Positions 9,433 to 20,654 of a stretch of DNA of 64,000 nucleotides are shown here, piece after piece. Both the position numbers and the translations under genes were made by a program. The first letter of the stretch is position 1. The number at the start of each line of letters is the position of its first letter. The notes beneath the pieces are model-generated. The model saw only the letters and a list, made by a program, of their open reading frames with translations. It ran no database searches and was not told where the DNA came from. The stretch is taken from contig JAWKIW010000001.1 of the NCBI GenBank assembly GCA_041394145.1, forward strand, positions 124,001 to 188,000, in the 5' to 3' direction. Origin of the DNA: JAWKIW01 sp041394145. GTDB lineage: Bacteria; Actinomycetota; Acidimicrobiia; Acidimicrobiales; Acidimicrobilacustridaceae.

Positions 9433-10229
9433 CGTCGAGCACGGCACGGCCCTACTACGTGCCGGTCGGCGACGAGGAGCAGGTCTTCAAGGCGGCAGCC
9501 CTGCAGGGGATGGCGCTGCTGCTCAAGGGTCCCACCGGGTGCGGCAAGACCCGCTTCGTCGAGGCGATGGCGCACGACCTCGGTCGGCAGCTCATCACCG
9601 TCGCCTGCCACGACGACCTGACCACCGCGGATCTCGTCGGTCGGTTCCTGCTCCAGGGAGGCGAGACGACCTGGGTCGACGGACCGCTCACCCGCGCCGT
9701 GCGCCAGGGGGCGATCTGCTACCTGGACGAGGTCGTCGAGGCCCGCCAGGACACGACGGTGGTGCTCCACCCGCTCGCCGACCACCGGCGCCAGCTCCCC
9801 CTCGAGCGACTGGGCGTCGTCATCGACGCGGCCCCCGGCTTCTGTCTGGTCGTCTCCTACAACCCCGGCTACCAGAGCGTGCTGAAGGACCTCAAGGACT
9901 CGACCCGCCAGCGCATGGTCGCCATCGAGCTCGACTTCCCCCCGGCGGACATCGAGGAGGAGATCGTGGCCCACGAGGCGGCGGTCGAGCCCGAGACCGC
10001 CGCGAAGCTCGTGCAGCTCGGCAACGCCATCCGCCGCCTCGACGCAGCCGGTCTCCGCGAGGTGGCCTCGACCCGGGTGCTGGTCGCCGCCGGGCGCCTG
10101 GTGGCCCAGGGCCTCCCGCTGCCCACGGCCACTCGGGCCGCCGTGGCCGGTCCGCTCACCGACGACCGCGTCCTCGGGGCCGGCCTCGTCGAGATGATCG
10201 ACACCTACCTGGGCGACGAGGAGCGCTGA
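9429..10229 (+). CDS. MoxR-family AAA+ ATPase, CbbQ/NirQ/NorQ type
   Basis: A 266-aa hexameric AAA+ ATPase. Walker A is GPTGCGKT (residues 34-41), Walker B is ICYLDE (Asp100, Glu101), and the sensor region reads VVSYNPGYQSVLKDLKDSTRQR, characteristic of CbbQ/NorQ. It is intact. The ATG overlaps the stop of the VWA gene (ATGA), the standard arrangement of an AAA-VWA pair. The expected role is ATP-driven activation of a metalloenzyme together with the VWA protein. Which enzyme it serves is not shown; the adjacent P450 cluster is the nearest candidate by context only. Confidence 0.85.
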   Translation: MTSSTARPYYVPVGDEEQVFKAAALQGMALLLKGPTGCGKTRFVEAMAHDLGRQLITVACHDDLTTADLVGRFLLQGGETTWVDGPLTRAVRQGAICYLDEVVEARQDTTVVLHPLADHRRQLPLERLGVVIDAAPGFCLVVSYNPGYQSVLKDLKDSTRQRMVAIELDFPPADIEEEIVAHEAAVEPETAAKLVQLGNAIRRLDAAGLREVASTRVLVAAGRLVAQGLPLPTATRAAVAGPLTDDRVLGAGLVEMIDTYLGDEER

Positions 10230-10272
10230 ACCGGCCGGTGCACCGCCGGTTGACCGGCCCCTGAGCCGTCGG

Positions 10273-10299
10273 TAGGGTTGCGGAACAAACATCTGGTTT
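10273..10299 (+). promoter_or_regulatory. Shared operator-like element before binding-protein gene
   Basis: GAACAAACATCTGGTTT lies at 10283-10299, ten bases before the GTG at 10309. It is preceded by TAGGGT (10273-10278), a possible -10 hexamer. It matches the element at 6496 in 14 of 17 positions. If TAGGGT is the -10, the element covers the transcription start, a repressor-like position. Confidence 0.45.
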
Positions 10300-10308
10300 T
10301 GGGGGCAC

Positions 10309-11428
10309 GTGAGCTACGAGAGCAGCGCGGAACCGATCAAGCTCGGCTACCTCTTCGACTTCGTCCTGCCCGAGGGCTTCCCGAAGGAGATGCGGGACGC
10401 GACCACGTTGCCGTTCGAGATCGTCTTCGAGATGGGGCTGGAGCAGGGCATCATCGACCGCCCGGTGGAGATCGTGTTCCGGGAGGTGGAGGGCCTGCCG
10501 AAGGGCTCGGTCAAGGCCGTCAATGAATGCCTACGGCGAGTTGGTCGACGAGGGTTGCCTGGCCGTGTTCGGACCGTCGATCACCGACAACTGCGTGCCG
10601 ACCAAGGAGGCCATCGGAGAGCGCTTCCGCGCCCGCCATCAGCGTGACCGGCACCGAGGACTGGCTGGGCGAGTGGACGTTCTCGCCGTCCATGGGCTCG
10701 ATGACCGACGAGCCCGTCTTCTGGGCCCACTCAAGGCCAAGGGCGGCCATCGCGAGATCGGCGTCCTCGTCGAGCAGTCCCTGGTCGGCCAGAGCTACGT
10801 GACGAACCTCCGTGACGCCTGTCGACGCGAAGGGATCCGCATCGTCGCCGAGGAGCCCATCGCCCAGACCGCCCAGGACATCGGCCCCGCCGTGCGGGCG
10901 CTGCACGACGCCCAGGTCGACGCCGTGGTCCACTGCGGCTTCGGGTTCGGCATCGTGCTGATCAGCCCGGTGCTCGAGGAGCTCGGCTGGGACCCACCCC
11001 GCTTCATGGGGACCTCCTTCCAGAACGCGTGGATCAACCCGATCGTGTGGAACGCCATCTTGGGCTGGACGGGGCTCGACCAGTACGACGAGGCCAACCT
11101 CGTCGGCCAGCAGTTCCTCGACGAGTACGAGAAGCGATCCGGCCGACGGCCGCAGTACTGCGTGCCGGTCGTCAACCGGGACCTGGCCACGATCCTCCTG
11201 CACGCCTTCGCCGGCGCCCGCCCCCTGTCGCCGCGCGGGGTGAAGGAGGCCCTCGAGCGGGTCAAGCTCCTGCCGGCCGCGTCGGGCTCCCCGGGGACGC
11301 GGCTCTCCTTCGGGCGCTGGACGCGTCGCGGGTGGGTGGGGACCACCTACCTCGTCGCTCGCCGGCTCGATCCCGACGGCGTGACCGCGCACCTCGTCCA
11401 GCGCTTCGGCGCAGGACCGACGGCGTGA
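10309..11428 (+). CDS. Periplasmic-binding-type receptor (Peripla_BP_6-like) without signal peptide, frame interrupted
   Basis: A branched-chain-amino-acid-type ligand-binding protein of about 370 aa. Recognisable blocks are IKLGYLFDFV at the start, AVFGPSITDNCVPTKEAIGE, ISVTGTEDWLGEWTFSPSMG, IGVLVEQSLVGQSYV, and VDAVVHCGFG. Frame shifts sit near 10525, 10640 and 10730. The GTG start gives VSYESSAEPIK directly, with no signal peptide or lipobox, so it would be cytoplasmic unless an upstream start is missed. That suggests sensing or substrate delivery rather than classic ABC uptake, and no permease or ATPase gene is adjacent. A 44-nt tandem duplication ends the gene. Confidence 0.75.
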
Positions 11429-11465
11429 CCGCGCACCTCGTCGAGCGCATCGGTCAGGGACCGAC
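11378..11465 (+). repeat. 44-nt tandem duplication at gene end
   Basis: Two consecutive 44-nt copies (11378-11421 and 11422-11465) differ at only a few bases. Each encodes a GVTAHLV-type tail ending GPTA. Since 44 is not a multiple of three, the first copy creates the stop at 11426-11428, and the second copy re-creates a similar tail ending just at the next gene's start. Confidence 0.8.
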
Positions 11466-11468
11466 CGC

Positions 11469-12599
11469 GTGACCACCGATCTGGCGGCGCCCGACCGGGC
11501 TGCCGGCGAGGGACCGGCGCCCCGCCCCCGGCGAGCCGCCGCGGCGATCGTCACCGTCCTCGTGGGCCTGGCGCTGGCCGGCATCGCTGTCAACGCCCGC
11601 TCCGGCGCGGTCGCCGATCGGATCGCCAACCCGGCCGTCACCGGTGCGCCCCGCCCCGTCGAGCCGCTGTGGGGCTTCCAGCACTGGATCACGGTCCACC
11701 AGATCGGCACGGTCGTGATGATGACCCTGCTCGTCGGGGGCTTCGTGTGGGCCTGGCGCCGGCGGCCCGGCCACCCGATCCTGCTCATGGTCCTCGCCAC
11801 CACGGCCATCGTCTGGCAGGACCCGATCATGAACTGGGCGCCCTACGCGGTGTACAACCCCCAGCTCTACCACTGGCCCGAGACGTGGCCGCTGGTGTCG
11901 CTGTCCCCGACCGTCGAGCCGTTCATCGTCATCGGGTACGCGACCTTCTACATGTTCCCCTTCTTCCCCGCGATCTGGATCCTGCGCCGGTTGCAGGCTC
12001 GCCGCTCACTCGACTCGTTCGTGTGGCGACACCCCCTCATCAGCCTGGCGCTGCTCATCTACCCGATCGGGTTCGTGTTCGACGCCGGCCTCGAGATGTT
12101 CCTCGTGCGCACCCAGCTGTACATCTACTCGCAGGTCATGCCCTTCGGCTCGGTCGCCGCGGGCGAGTACTACCAGTTCCCCCTGATCTGGGAGGCGTCG
12201 CTCGTCACCCTGGTGATGATCCCCGCCGGCGTCCTGCTCTACCGCGACGACACCGGCCGGACCGTCGCCGAGAAGCTGGCCCAGCGGATCCGCTGGTTCC
12301 GGACGACGCCGAGGCTGGGAACCTTCCTCGTCATGTTCGCCATCCTCAACGTCGCCTACTTCGCGTACGGCGCCGGCTTCGCCCTCATCCGCACCACCAA
12401 GGTGGCGACGTCGGTCGCCTGCCCCTACCCGTTCCCCGAAGCGAAGGTCTACGACCCCAACGGGTTCTACGAGCAGAACGGGCAGCCGGGCCCCTACTCC
12501 GCCGGCATCTGGTCGGGGTGGCAGAGCGCCCAGCCCGACGGCCGCCCCGACGTCAGCCCGCCGCCCGATGGCGGCCGATGCGGGCCCGGGCATGGCTGA
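11469..12599 (+). CDS. AveC-like (spirocyclase family) multi-pass membrane protein
   Basis: A 376-aa integral membrane protein with about six to seven hydrophobic segments, the first near residues 22-42. The motif block WQDPIMNWAPYAVYNPQLYH, followed by SLSPTVEPFIVIGY, is typical of the AveC family, whose founding member acts in avermectin spiroketal formation. Most actinobacterial members are uncharacterised and sit beside P450 and SDR genes, as here. The GTG start overlaps the end of the second 44-nt repeat. The stop overlaps the SDR start, so this belongs to an operon running through to the aldehyde dehydrogenase. The catalytic function here is inference only. Confidence 0.75.
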   Translation: MTTDLAAPDRAAGEGPAPRPRRAAAAIVTVLVGLALAGIAVNARSGAVADRIANPAVTGAPRPVEPLWGFQHWITVHQIGTVVMMTLLVGGFVWAWRRRPGHPILLMVLATTAIVWQDPIMNWAPYAVYNPQLYHWPETWPLVSLSPTVEPFIVIGYATFYMFPFFPAIWILRRLQARRSLDSFVWRHPLISLALLIYPIGFVFDAGLEMFLVRTQLYIYSQVMPFGSVAAGEYYQFPLIWEASLVTLVMIPAGVLLYRDDTGRTVAEKLAQRIRWFRTTPRLGTFLVMFAILNVAYFAYGAGFALIRTTKVATSVACPYPFPEAKVYDPNGFYEQNGQPGPYSAGIWSGWQSAQPDGRPDVSPPPDGGRCGPGHG

Positions 12600-13540
12600 G
12601 CCGACGACCGTCGTCATCACCGGCGCGCCTGCGGCCTCGGCCTGGCCACCGCGGCCCACCTCTACGAGCGGGGCTGGCGGGTGGTGGCCGCCATGCGCGC
12701 ACCCGAGGTCGGCCTGGACCGGCTGCGGGCGGCCACCGGCGCGTGCAGACGATCCGCGGCTCGTCGCCGTCCGCCTCGACCTCGCCGACCCCGAGGCCAT
12801 CAGCGGCGCAGCCGGAGCGATCCTCGACGTGGTCGGCGCTCCCCACGGGCTCGTGCACAACGCCGGGATGGCCGCCGTCGGCGCCGTCGAGGAGCTGCCC
12901 GACGACGTCTTGCACCTGATGTTCGCCACCAACGTCGTCGGACCGATGCTGCTCACCAAGTCGCTCCTGCCCGCCATGCGCACCGCCAGTCGGGGCCGGA
13001 TCGTCGCGGTGTCGAGCGAGGGCGGGATCCGGGGCATGCCGGCCATCGGCGCGTACTCGGCCACCAAGGGCTCCCTCGAGCGGTGGGCCGAGTCGCTGTC
13101 CCAGGAGATCGCCCCGTTCGGGCTCGGCGTCACGGTCCTCGTGGCCGGCACGTTCAAGACCGACATCCTCGAGCTGACGCCGACCTACGCCGACGCCGAC
13201 GGGCCCTATGCCGGGCTGCACGTCGCGCTCGGGCGGATGGAGGCACCCGTGCAGCGCTTCGCCGCATCCCCCGACCGGTTCGCGCCGGCGGTGGCCCGTG
13301 CCCTCGCCGACACGGCACCGTTCGTGCGGCGGGCGGTGGGCCTCGACGCCCGAGCCATGCTGCCCGCCAGCCGGATCCTGCCGACGAGGCTGTTCCAGCG
13401 TGTGGTCGGGGTGGCCCTGGGCCTGCCCTCGCCCGGTGCCCTCGAGGACGACGACGCACGACTGCGAAGGGTGCACCCCCGAGACGACGGTCAGGAGCAC
13501 GCACCGGCGGCGCGAGCCGAACAGGGAGAGAGGCCATCGC

Positions 13541-13548
<8 letters not shown>
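12592..13548 (+). CDS. Short-chain dehydrogenase/reductase, frame interrupted near N terminus
   Basis: An SDR of about 318 aa. The N-terminal VVITGA start and the ACGLGLATAAHLYERGW continuation are split by a frameshift near 12625, which reverts near 12740. Downstream is intact: VHNAGMA (NAG), IVAVSSEGG (catalytic Ser), and YSATKGSLERWAESL (YxxxK). It probably oxidises or reduces an alcohol/ketone with NAD(P). The ATG overlaps the AveC-like gene stop and its own stop overlaps the aldehyde dehydrogenase start. The first 20 nt of the gene are identical to the first 20 nt of that dehydrogenase gene. Confidence 0.8.
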
Positions 13549-15028
<1,480 letters not shown>

Positions 15029-15055
15029 CCGCCGGCTCGGGGGCGTGGACGTCGG

Positions 15056-16299
15056 TCACCCGGCGGCCGCGCCGCGCAGCACGGTGTCGCGGGCGAAGGC
15101 CAGCGCCGGACCCGGGCTCGCCTGCCGGACGATGTTCTCGGGCACCCACAGCAGCTCGAACAGCGACCAGGCCCGGAGCTCGGCCGTCGGTCCGTCGAGG
15201 TGGACCTCGCCGGACCGCCTGCCTTCGGCGAGCAGGGCCTCCACGTCGCGCAGCCGGGCGGTGAACGAGAACCCCAGGTTCGCCGTCTTGGGCGGCGACT
15301 CGCGCAGCCACGCGAGCTGGATGTTGAACTCGTCGCTGTAGCGGTCCACGACGCCGATGTTGACCCACATCAGGGCGTCGAGCTTCTCCAACGCGGTGGA
15401 CCCGGAGCTGAGCACCGCCCGCCAGCCCTCCGGACCCTGGTGACGAAGGAGCGCATGATCGTGGCCAGGAGCTCGTCCTTCGATCCGACCAGGCGGTAGA
15501 CGCTGCCCGTGCTGAGCCCGGCCGCGGACGCGATGTCGCGGACCGTCGTCGCCTCGTAGCCCTTGCGGCCGAACTCCGTGCGGGCGATGGCTCGCAGCGT
15601 GGTGAGTCGCTCGTCCTCGTCCTTCTCGGTGCTCTCCCACGAGGCGAGCACGTCCCGGGCCGCCGCCATCGCCGCCGACCGGTCGAGCCCGGCGTCGTCG
15701 GGCGGTCGGGTGGCGATCCCCTCGAAGAGGATCCGGCACCGGATCTCGGCCAGCTGCTCGACACCGGACAGGTCAGCGAAGGCCCCCAGGCCGACGTGGA
15801 GCATCACCTGGCAGAAGCGATCGGCCAGCAGCTCCAGATCGACCCCGTCCCGCAGGTAGCCCTGCGACCGTCCGACGCGGAACGTCTCCAGGGCCGCCGC
15901 CTCGATGGCCTCGGGCGTCCGCCGGGCCACCCGCACGAGCTCGTCGCCGGCCCCGGACGGGGGCTCGTAGAAGGTCAGCAGCAGCGCGGCACGGTGGCGC
16001 AGCGCACAGGCGACGATCTGGCGCCCGAGGCGGGTGATCTCGTCGGCGATGGGGACCTCGGGCTCGTCACGCAGCCGCACCCGAGCCTGCTCGGCGATGG
16101 CGTCGAGGTCGTTGCGGTACTGCTCGATGAGCTCGACGATGATCGACTCCTTCGAGTCGAAGTGGTGGTAGAGGCTCCCCGGCAGGATGCCGCAGGCGTC
16201 GGCGATCTCCTTCAGCGAGGTCTTGAGCCCTGACGAGGCGAAGAGGTGCGCTGCGGTCTCGAGGATCTCGGTTCGGCGTGCTCCGCCGTCGAAGGACAC
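15056..16299 (-). CDS. TetR-type regulator with two HTH domains, frame interrupted
   Basis: A transcriptional regulator of about 414 aa with two complete TetR N-terminal DNA-binding domains in one chain. The first is at residues ~8-55, with LKEIADACGILPGSLYHHF. The second begins near residue 205, with TTVRDIASAAGLSTGSVYRL. A ligand-binding helical domain follows each. One frameshift lies near 15440, and the C terminus resumes as ALEKLDALMWVNIGVVDRY. Tandem TetR proteins occur in actinobacteria, often beside lipid or steroid catabolic genes. Position at the end of the oxidative cluster makes it a candidate binder of the shared 17-bp element, but nothing in the sequence proves that. Confidence 0.8.
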
Positions 16300-16392
16300 G
16301 ACGCTCAGCTCTCCTCGACTCGGCTCGTCGGCGCATCACCCTATTGCCGCCCGGTCGGGCACCGGTACCTCGTCGTTCGCGCGATCGGGCCC

Positions 16393-17697
16393 CTAGCCGA
16401 CGAGCAGGTCGGTCGAGTCCTCGACCGTGTAGCTCGTCGACTGCCCGTTGGCGTCGAGCGTGCTGCGCAACCACTGGTTGGTGCAGATGGCCGGCTGCCC
16501 CGGCATCGCCGAGCCACCGCACTTGAAGGTGACCCCGCCACCGCCGGGGAGCGGCGTCTCGGGCATGTGCTTGATGGTGTCGATCACCGACGCCGGCGTG
16601 ACCTCGCCCTGGATGGTCTCGAGGGCGGCGGCGAGCGTGGCCACGGCGCTGTAGCCCCCCAACGCATAGGGTCCCGCCGGCTCCCTGACCTCACTGCCGT
16701 ACGTGGCCATGACCGCCTGGAACAGCTGGTAGGTGGGGTCGTCAACCGCTCCGGACGCCAGCGTCGCCTGGACGCCGATCCCCTCGAGCCCGGCGCCGAG
16801 CGCCTCGCGCGTCGAGTCGGTGAGGCACTGGGACACCGCCGAGACCGAGCCCGTGTACCCGACGTCCCGCAACCCCTTGAAGGCGGCGATGCAGAAGGCA
16901 TCGTTGCCCAGCACGTGGACCACGCCCGCGCCGCTGTCCTTCACACCTCGCATCTGCGGCGTCATGTCGGCGGTCCCGAGCGGCACCCGCACGATGTCGT
17001 ACTCGAGCCCGGCCCGCTTCACGATGGGTGGGCCCTTCGCCTCGAGCAGATCGGTCGCCTGGGGCACATCGATGACGACGAAGGAGATCCGCGTCGCGTT
17101 CGCCGCCTTGGCGGCGGCGACGGGCAGCCCGAACAGCGCAGCCGCCGGGTTCACCATGACGAACGTCGACTGATCGTCGGCCAGCAGCGCGTCGCTGAAC
17201 CCCGAGAGGACGATCAGCGGGATGCCCGCGGCGTGCAGCGGCTTCCAGAGCGCATCGGTGACGGTGGACTGGGCGAGGGTGACGGCGACGACCCCCTCGG
17301 CGATGAGCCGGTTGGCGCAGTCGCCGGCCACCGCGGGGTCGACCTTCATGTCGCAGGTGACCAGGTCGATGGGCCGTCCGCCGATCCCGCCGCGGTGGTC
17401 GTTCAGGAAGGCGACGGTGGCCTTGGCGGCGCGCTCTTCGTCGCTGGTGTCGACGGTCGTCGCCTGGCCCTCGGTGACGAAGCCGACCTTGACGGGCTCG
17501 GCACTCGCCGGCCGCTTCGCCCCGAGCAGGTCCGCCGGCGTGGTGGCGAGGGAGCCCTCGGCACGGGATCCGCCGACGGTCGTCGAGGAGCCGGCACAGG
17601 CGACGGGCGCGAGCAGCAGCAACGCCACGGTCGCGGCGACCCAGACCCGTCCCGGCACCGCGTCGAAGCGCGTCACGGGCTTCCTCGTCGTGCGCAT
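16393..17697 (-). CDS. ABC transporter substrate-binding lipoprotein, branched-chain amino acid type
   Basis: A 434-aa exported ligand-binding protein (Peripla_BP_6-like), intact. The N terminus has a basic start (MRTTRKPVTRF) and a hydrophobic stretch, and LLLLAPVACAGSS gives a lipobox-like Cys at about residue 34, so it is probably membrane-anchored. The mature domain begins VKVGFVTEGQAT, followed by LNDHRGGIGGRPIDLV and VHVLGNDAFCIAAFKGL. No permease or ATPase lies beside it. It shares the type of ligand-binding fold and the 17-bp promoter element with the protein at 10309. The ligand is unknown; related proteins near lipid catabolic genes are often annotated for amino acids without proof. 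Confidence 0.85.
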   Translation of the reverse strand: MRTTRKPVTRFDAVPGRVWVAATVALLLLAPVACAGSSTTVGGSRAEGSLATTPADLLGAKRPASAEPVKVGFVTEGQATTVDTSDEERAAKATVAFLNDHRGGIGGRPIDLVTCDMKVDPAVAGDCANRLIAEGVVAVTLAQSTVTDALWKPLHAAGIPLIVLSGFSDALLADDQSTFVMVNPAAALFGLPVAAAKAANATRISFVVIDVPQATDLLEAKGPPIVKRAGLEYDIVRVPLGTADMTPQMRGVKDSGAGVVHVLGNDAFCIAAFKGLRDVGYTGSVSAVSQCLTDSTREALGAGLEGIGVQATLASGAVDDPTYQLFQAVMATYGSEVREPAGPYALGGYSAVATLAAALETIQGEVTPASVIDTIKHMPETPLPGGGGVTFKCGGSAMPGQPAICTNQWLRSTLDANGQSTSYTVEDSTDLLVG

Positions 17698-17820
17698 CGC
17701 CCTCCCCCCTGTGGGCGAGCCTCCGTCGGTCCGGTCCCTGCCTCGCGGTCCCGTCAGGTCCGGGGTGCCGGGTGCAGCACCCGATCGGAAGCCCTCGCCT
17801 CGCCAGCCTCTCGCGCCCGA

Positions 17821-17847
17821 ACCCTAGTCGGAACAGAGATTTGGTTC
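17821..17847 (-). promoter_or_regulatory. Shared operator-like element and -10 for binding-lipoprotein gene
   Basis: On the minus strand GAACCAAATCTCTGTTC (17847-17831) is followed after four bases by TAGGGT (17826-17821), a possible -10. The order and close spacing match the P450 promoter at 6496. The 17-mer agrees with that element in 13 of 17 positions read on the same side. The resulting leader to the ATG at 17697 would be about 115 nt. Confidence 0.5.
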
Positions 17848-17934
17848 AAGCAGCGCAGGGTTCCGGTCCATCGTGGCGCACCGACCGGTCATGGCCGGGC
17901 AGACCGGGGCCGCGTCCACCGCCGGCGGTGATCC

Positions 17935-20622
17935 CTACGCGATCTGGCCGAGCACGCCGGCCAGCGCTTCGCGGCGCGTCACGCCCAGCTTGCGGAAGGT
18001 CCGCTGGAGGTGCGTCTCGACCGTCCGGACCGAGATGCCCAGGTCGGCGGCGATCTGGAGGTTGGACTCCCCCGCCGCCGCCCGCCGAGCCACGTCGAGC
18101 TCGCGGGCGGTGAGGCCCGTGACGGGCTCGGAGAGCCGCAGCGCCGGCGTCCGCGCCCCGGGGCAGACCGCCAGCTCTCTCCGGCTCAGCTCCTTGGCCT
18201 GCGTTGCGGGCGACGTCGATCCGACCCGGACGTAGGCGTCCGCGGCCTCGGCGAACGCCTCGGCGGCGACGAGGTGGGTACCCAAGCCGGCGAGCCGGTG
18301 GGCGACGTCCAGCATCGCGTCGGCATCGTCGGCGGCCGACGCGATCGCGTGGTCGCGCCAGATCGCGGCGCGGGCACCCTGGTCGAGGGCCGCGGCGTCG
18401 GTGAGGGGGCCGATCCGAGGGCCAGGAGGCAACCCGATGCGCAGGGCTTCGTGGTGCAGGTACGCCGACACCATCACCGATCCCTCGGCATCCGAACGAG
18501 CGATCGCCTCCGACGCGATCACCTCGACGTCGTGGAGGCGGCCCTGCGCTGCGGCGAGCCACATCGCCGCCGCGTCGAGGTCTGACGAGAACACCTGGCC
18601 GCCCGGCCACAGCGCCTGCTGTGCCGCTGCGAGCGCCGGCGCGGCCTCGTCCGCCTCCCCACGCTGCGCGTGCACCCGGGCCAGGATGGCCATGGTCCAG
18701 GACTGGTAGCCACGGTAGTTGTCCAGGTCGTGGAGGGCGGCCGCTTGGCGGAGAAGGCGGAGCGCATCGTCGAGTCGCCCGGCATCAGCAGCGAGCAACC
18801 CCCGCACCATGAGCACCGCGGCCCGGCGGGTCGGGTCGTCATCCTCCACGAGCATGGCGTCGATGGCCGCGCTGAACGCCTCGGCCTCGGCCAGCTCGCC
18901 GAGGAAGTAGAGGGCGAGCATGCGCTGGGCGGCGATCCACCCGAGGGCCTGCGGAAGGGCGTCGGCGTGCGCCAGCGCAGCCGGGACCATCGAGTCGCAG
19001 ACCTCGAGCGAATCCCGACCGCGGCCCGACATCGTGTGGATCAGCGTGTATGCGGTCAACGCCGAGAGCGCTGACACCTCGTCCTCGTCGCGTTCGGCCA
19101 TGCGGGCCTCGGCGAGCGGCTCGGCGGCCCGCAGCCGACCTCGGTCCGACAGCACGAAGGCGATCCTCCCTTCGAGCGCCGAGCGCGTGCGCCCGTCGGG
19201 CATCGTCGCCAGCGTGGCCTCGATCGCCGCGACGGCATCGTCCACCCGCCCCAGGTCGGTGCTCAGCGCGGTGGCACGGGCTTGGGCGTACCGCAGGAGG
19301 AGCCGCGGGTCGAGGCCGTCGAGCTGGGCCCCCAGGGGCGCCAGCACGGCCTCGGCGTCAGCCCATCGCTGCTGGCGCACCATCGCCTCGCCCAGCTGGA
19401 TCGTGGCGGCCGGCCCGACCCCGCCTCGACCGCCAGCCGAGCCAGGGCTTGGGCCAGGGCGGCGTCGCTCGCGCCATCGCGAGGCCAGCGGCGCAGCGCC
19501 TCGGCGCCCCCGATGGGCAGGCCGGCGTCGAGCCGCCACACGGCGAGGCGCACGTGGTCGGCGTCGGTCGAGACCCCCGCCTGCTCGGTCAGCTCCACGA
19601 GCGCGCGGACGGCCTCGCGGCGGCGCGCCGGATCCATCCGGTCGACGAGCACCTCGGCGACGAGCGGGTGCGACGACCGCACGAACCGATTCGGCCCGCC
19701 CCGCTCGATCTCCACCACCCGGTTCGCGACCAGTCGATGGACGAGCTCGGGGCCGAGCGCCCGTTCGAGCAACCCGGCATCGATGGGTTCGGCCACCGCC
19801 ACGAACTCGGCGCCCGCCCGTTCGGCGGGCTCGAGGCCCTCGATCCGATGGGCGAGCAGGTCGACGAGGCGGGGCTCGGTCGCGCGCCGGGGGCCTGCGC
19901 CCAGGCGCCGTGGCGGAGCTGGATCGACTCGTCGGCCCGACCGGCGTCCACCAGCTCGCGGAGCATGAGCAGGTTGCCCTCGCTGCGCTGCCACAGGAGC
20001 CGGGCCGTACGGGCTCCAGGGTCGCGCCGAGCGCCCGCTCGAGCAGCTCGGCGGTCTGCTCGGGGTCGAGCGGCTCGAGGTCGTGGCGGACGAGGTACCC
20101 GTCCTTCCACAGCGATGTGATGGGCTGGCTCACGGGCTCGTGGCGACGCACCGTGACGATGACCTTCGCCCCCGGGCCGTGACGAGGGTGCACGAGCCCG
20201 GCGGAGACCTCGTCGAGCCACTGCAGCGTCGTCGACCAGGAGGTGGATCTCCCCGCCCGCCTCCAGGCCGGCGGCCAGCGACCGCCACGTCGCCAGGTCG
20301 TCGACGCCTGGCTCCCACGTGGCCGGAAACAGGTGCGAGAACGCCCCGAGCGGGACACGAGCCGTACCCGGCGAGCCGAGGACGACGCGCCATCGCCCGC
20401 CGTCGGCCGAGGTCGGGCGAGTGATCTCGTGGGCCAGCCGGGTCTTCCCGGTCCCGGCATCACCGAGGAGCACCAGGCCGCTGCGTTCGGCCAGCGCGGA
20501 CCCGGCGATCGCGAGGTCCAGGTCGCGGCCGACGAGCGGCCACGGGGCCGGTCGCCCCCGTCGGCCCTGCTGCACCGACGTCGGCCTCGCGGGTCCCTCT
20601 CGCCACCCCCGCAGTCTGCCAA
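17935..20622 (-). CDS. Large ATP-binding LuxR-type transcriptional regulator (LAL), frame interrupted
   Basis: A multidomain regulator of about 890 aa. The N-terminal NTPase has Walker A GDAGTGKTRLA and a LLVDDA Walker B. A long helical repeat region with Ala/Leu/Arg-rich pairs (DPRLLLRYAQAR, ALTAYTLIHTMSGRG) follows. The C-terminal LuxR HTH reads LTARELDVARRAAAGESNLQIAADLG, then SVRTVETHLQRTFRKLGV. Frame changes lie near 20240, 20025, 19900 and 19430, with similarity continuous between them. The start is approximate. Such regulators sense a ligand and activate catabolic or antibiotic genes. The gene sits directly upstream of the binding lipoprotein on the same strand, 237 bp away. Confidence 0.75.
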   Translation of the reverse strand: MADCGGGERDPRGRRRCSRADGGDRPRGRSSAATWTSRSPGPRWPNAAAWCSSVMPGPGRPGWPTRSLARPRPTAGDGASSSARRVRLVSRSGRSRTCFRPRGSQASTTWRRGGRWPPAWRRAGRSTSWSTTLQWLDEVSAGLVHPRHGPGAKVIVTVRRHEPVSQPITSLWKDGYLVRHDLEPLDPEQTAELLERALGATLEPVRPGSCGSAARATCSCSASWWTPVGPTSRSSSATAPGRRPPARDRAPPRRPARPSDRGPRARRTGGRRVRGGGRTHRCRVARTGARPRARPSTGREPGGGDRAGRAESVRAVVAPARRRGARRPDGSGAPPRGRPRARGADRAGGGLDRRRPRAPRRVAARRRPAHRGRRGAAPLASRWRERRRPGPSPGSAGGRGGVGPAATIQLGEAMVRQQRWADAEAVLAPLGAQLDGLDPRLLLRYAQARATALSTDLGRVDDAVAAIEATLATMPDGRTRSALEGRIAFVLSDRGRLRAAEPLAEARMAERDEDEVSALSALTAYTLIHTMSGRGRDSLEVCDSMVPAALAHADALPQALGWIAAQRMLALYFLGELAEAEAFSAAIDAMLVEDDDPTRRAAVLMVRGLLAADAGRLDDALRLLRQAAALHDLDNYRGYQSWTMAILARVHAQRGEADEAAPALAAAQQALWPGGQVFSSDLDAAAMWLAAAQGRLHDVEVIASEAIARSDAEGSVMVSAYLHHEALRIGLPPGPRIGPLTDAAALDQGARAAIWRDHAIASAADDADAMLDVAHRLAGLGTHLVAAEAFAEAADAYVRVGSTSPATQAKELSRRELAVCPGARTPALRLSEPVTGLTARELDVARRAAAGESNLQIAADLGISVRTVETHLQRTFRKLGVTRREALAGVLGQIA

Positions 20623-20654
20623 GTCCTGACGCCGGCCGCCGGGGGCGAGCCCGG

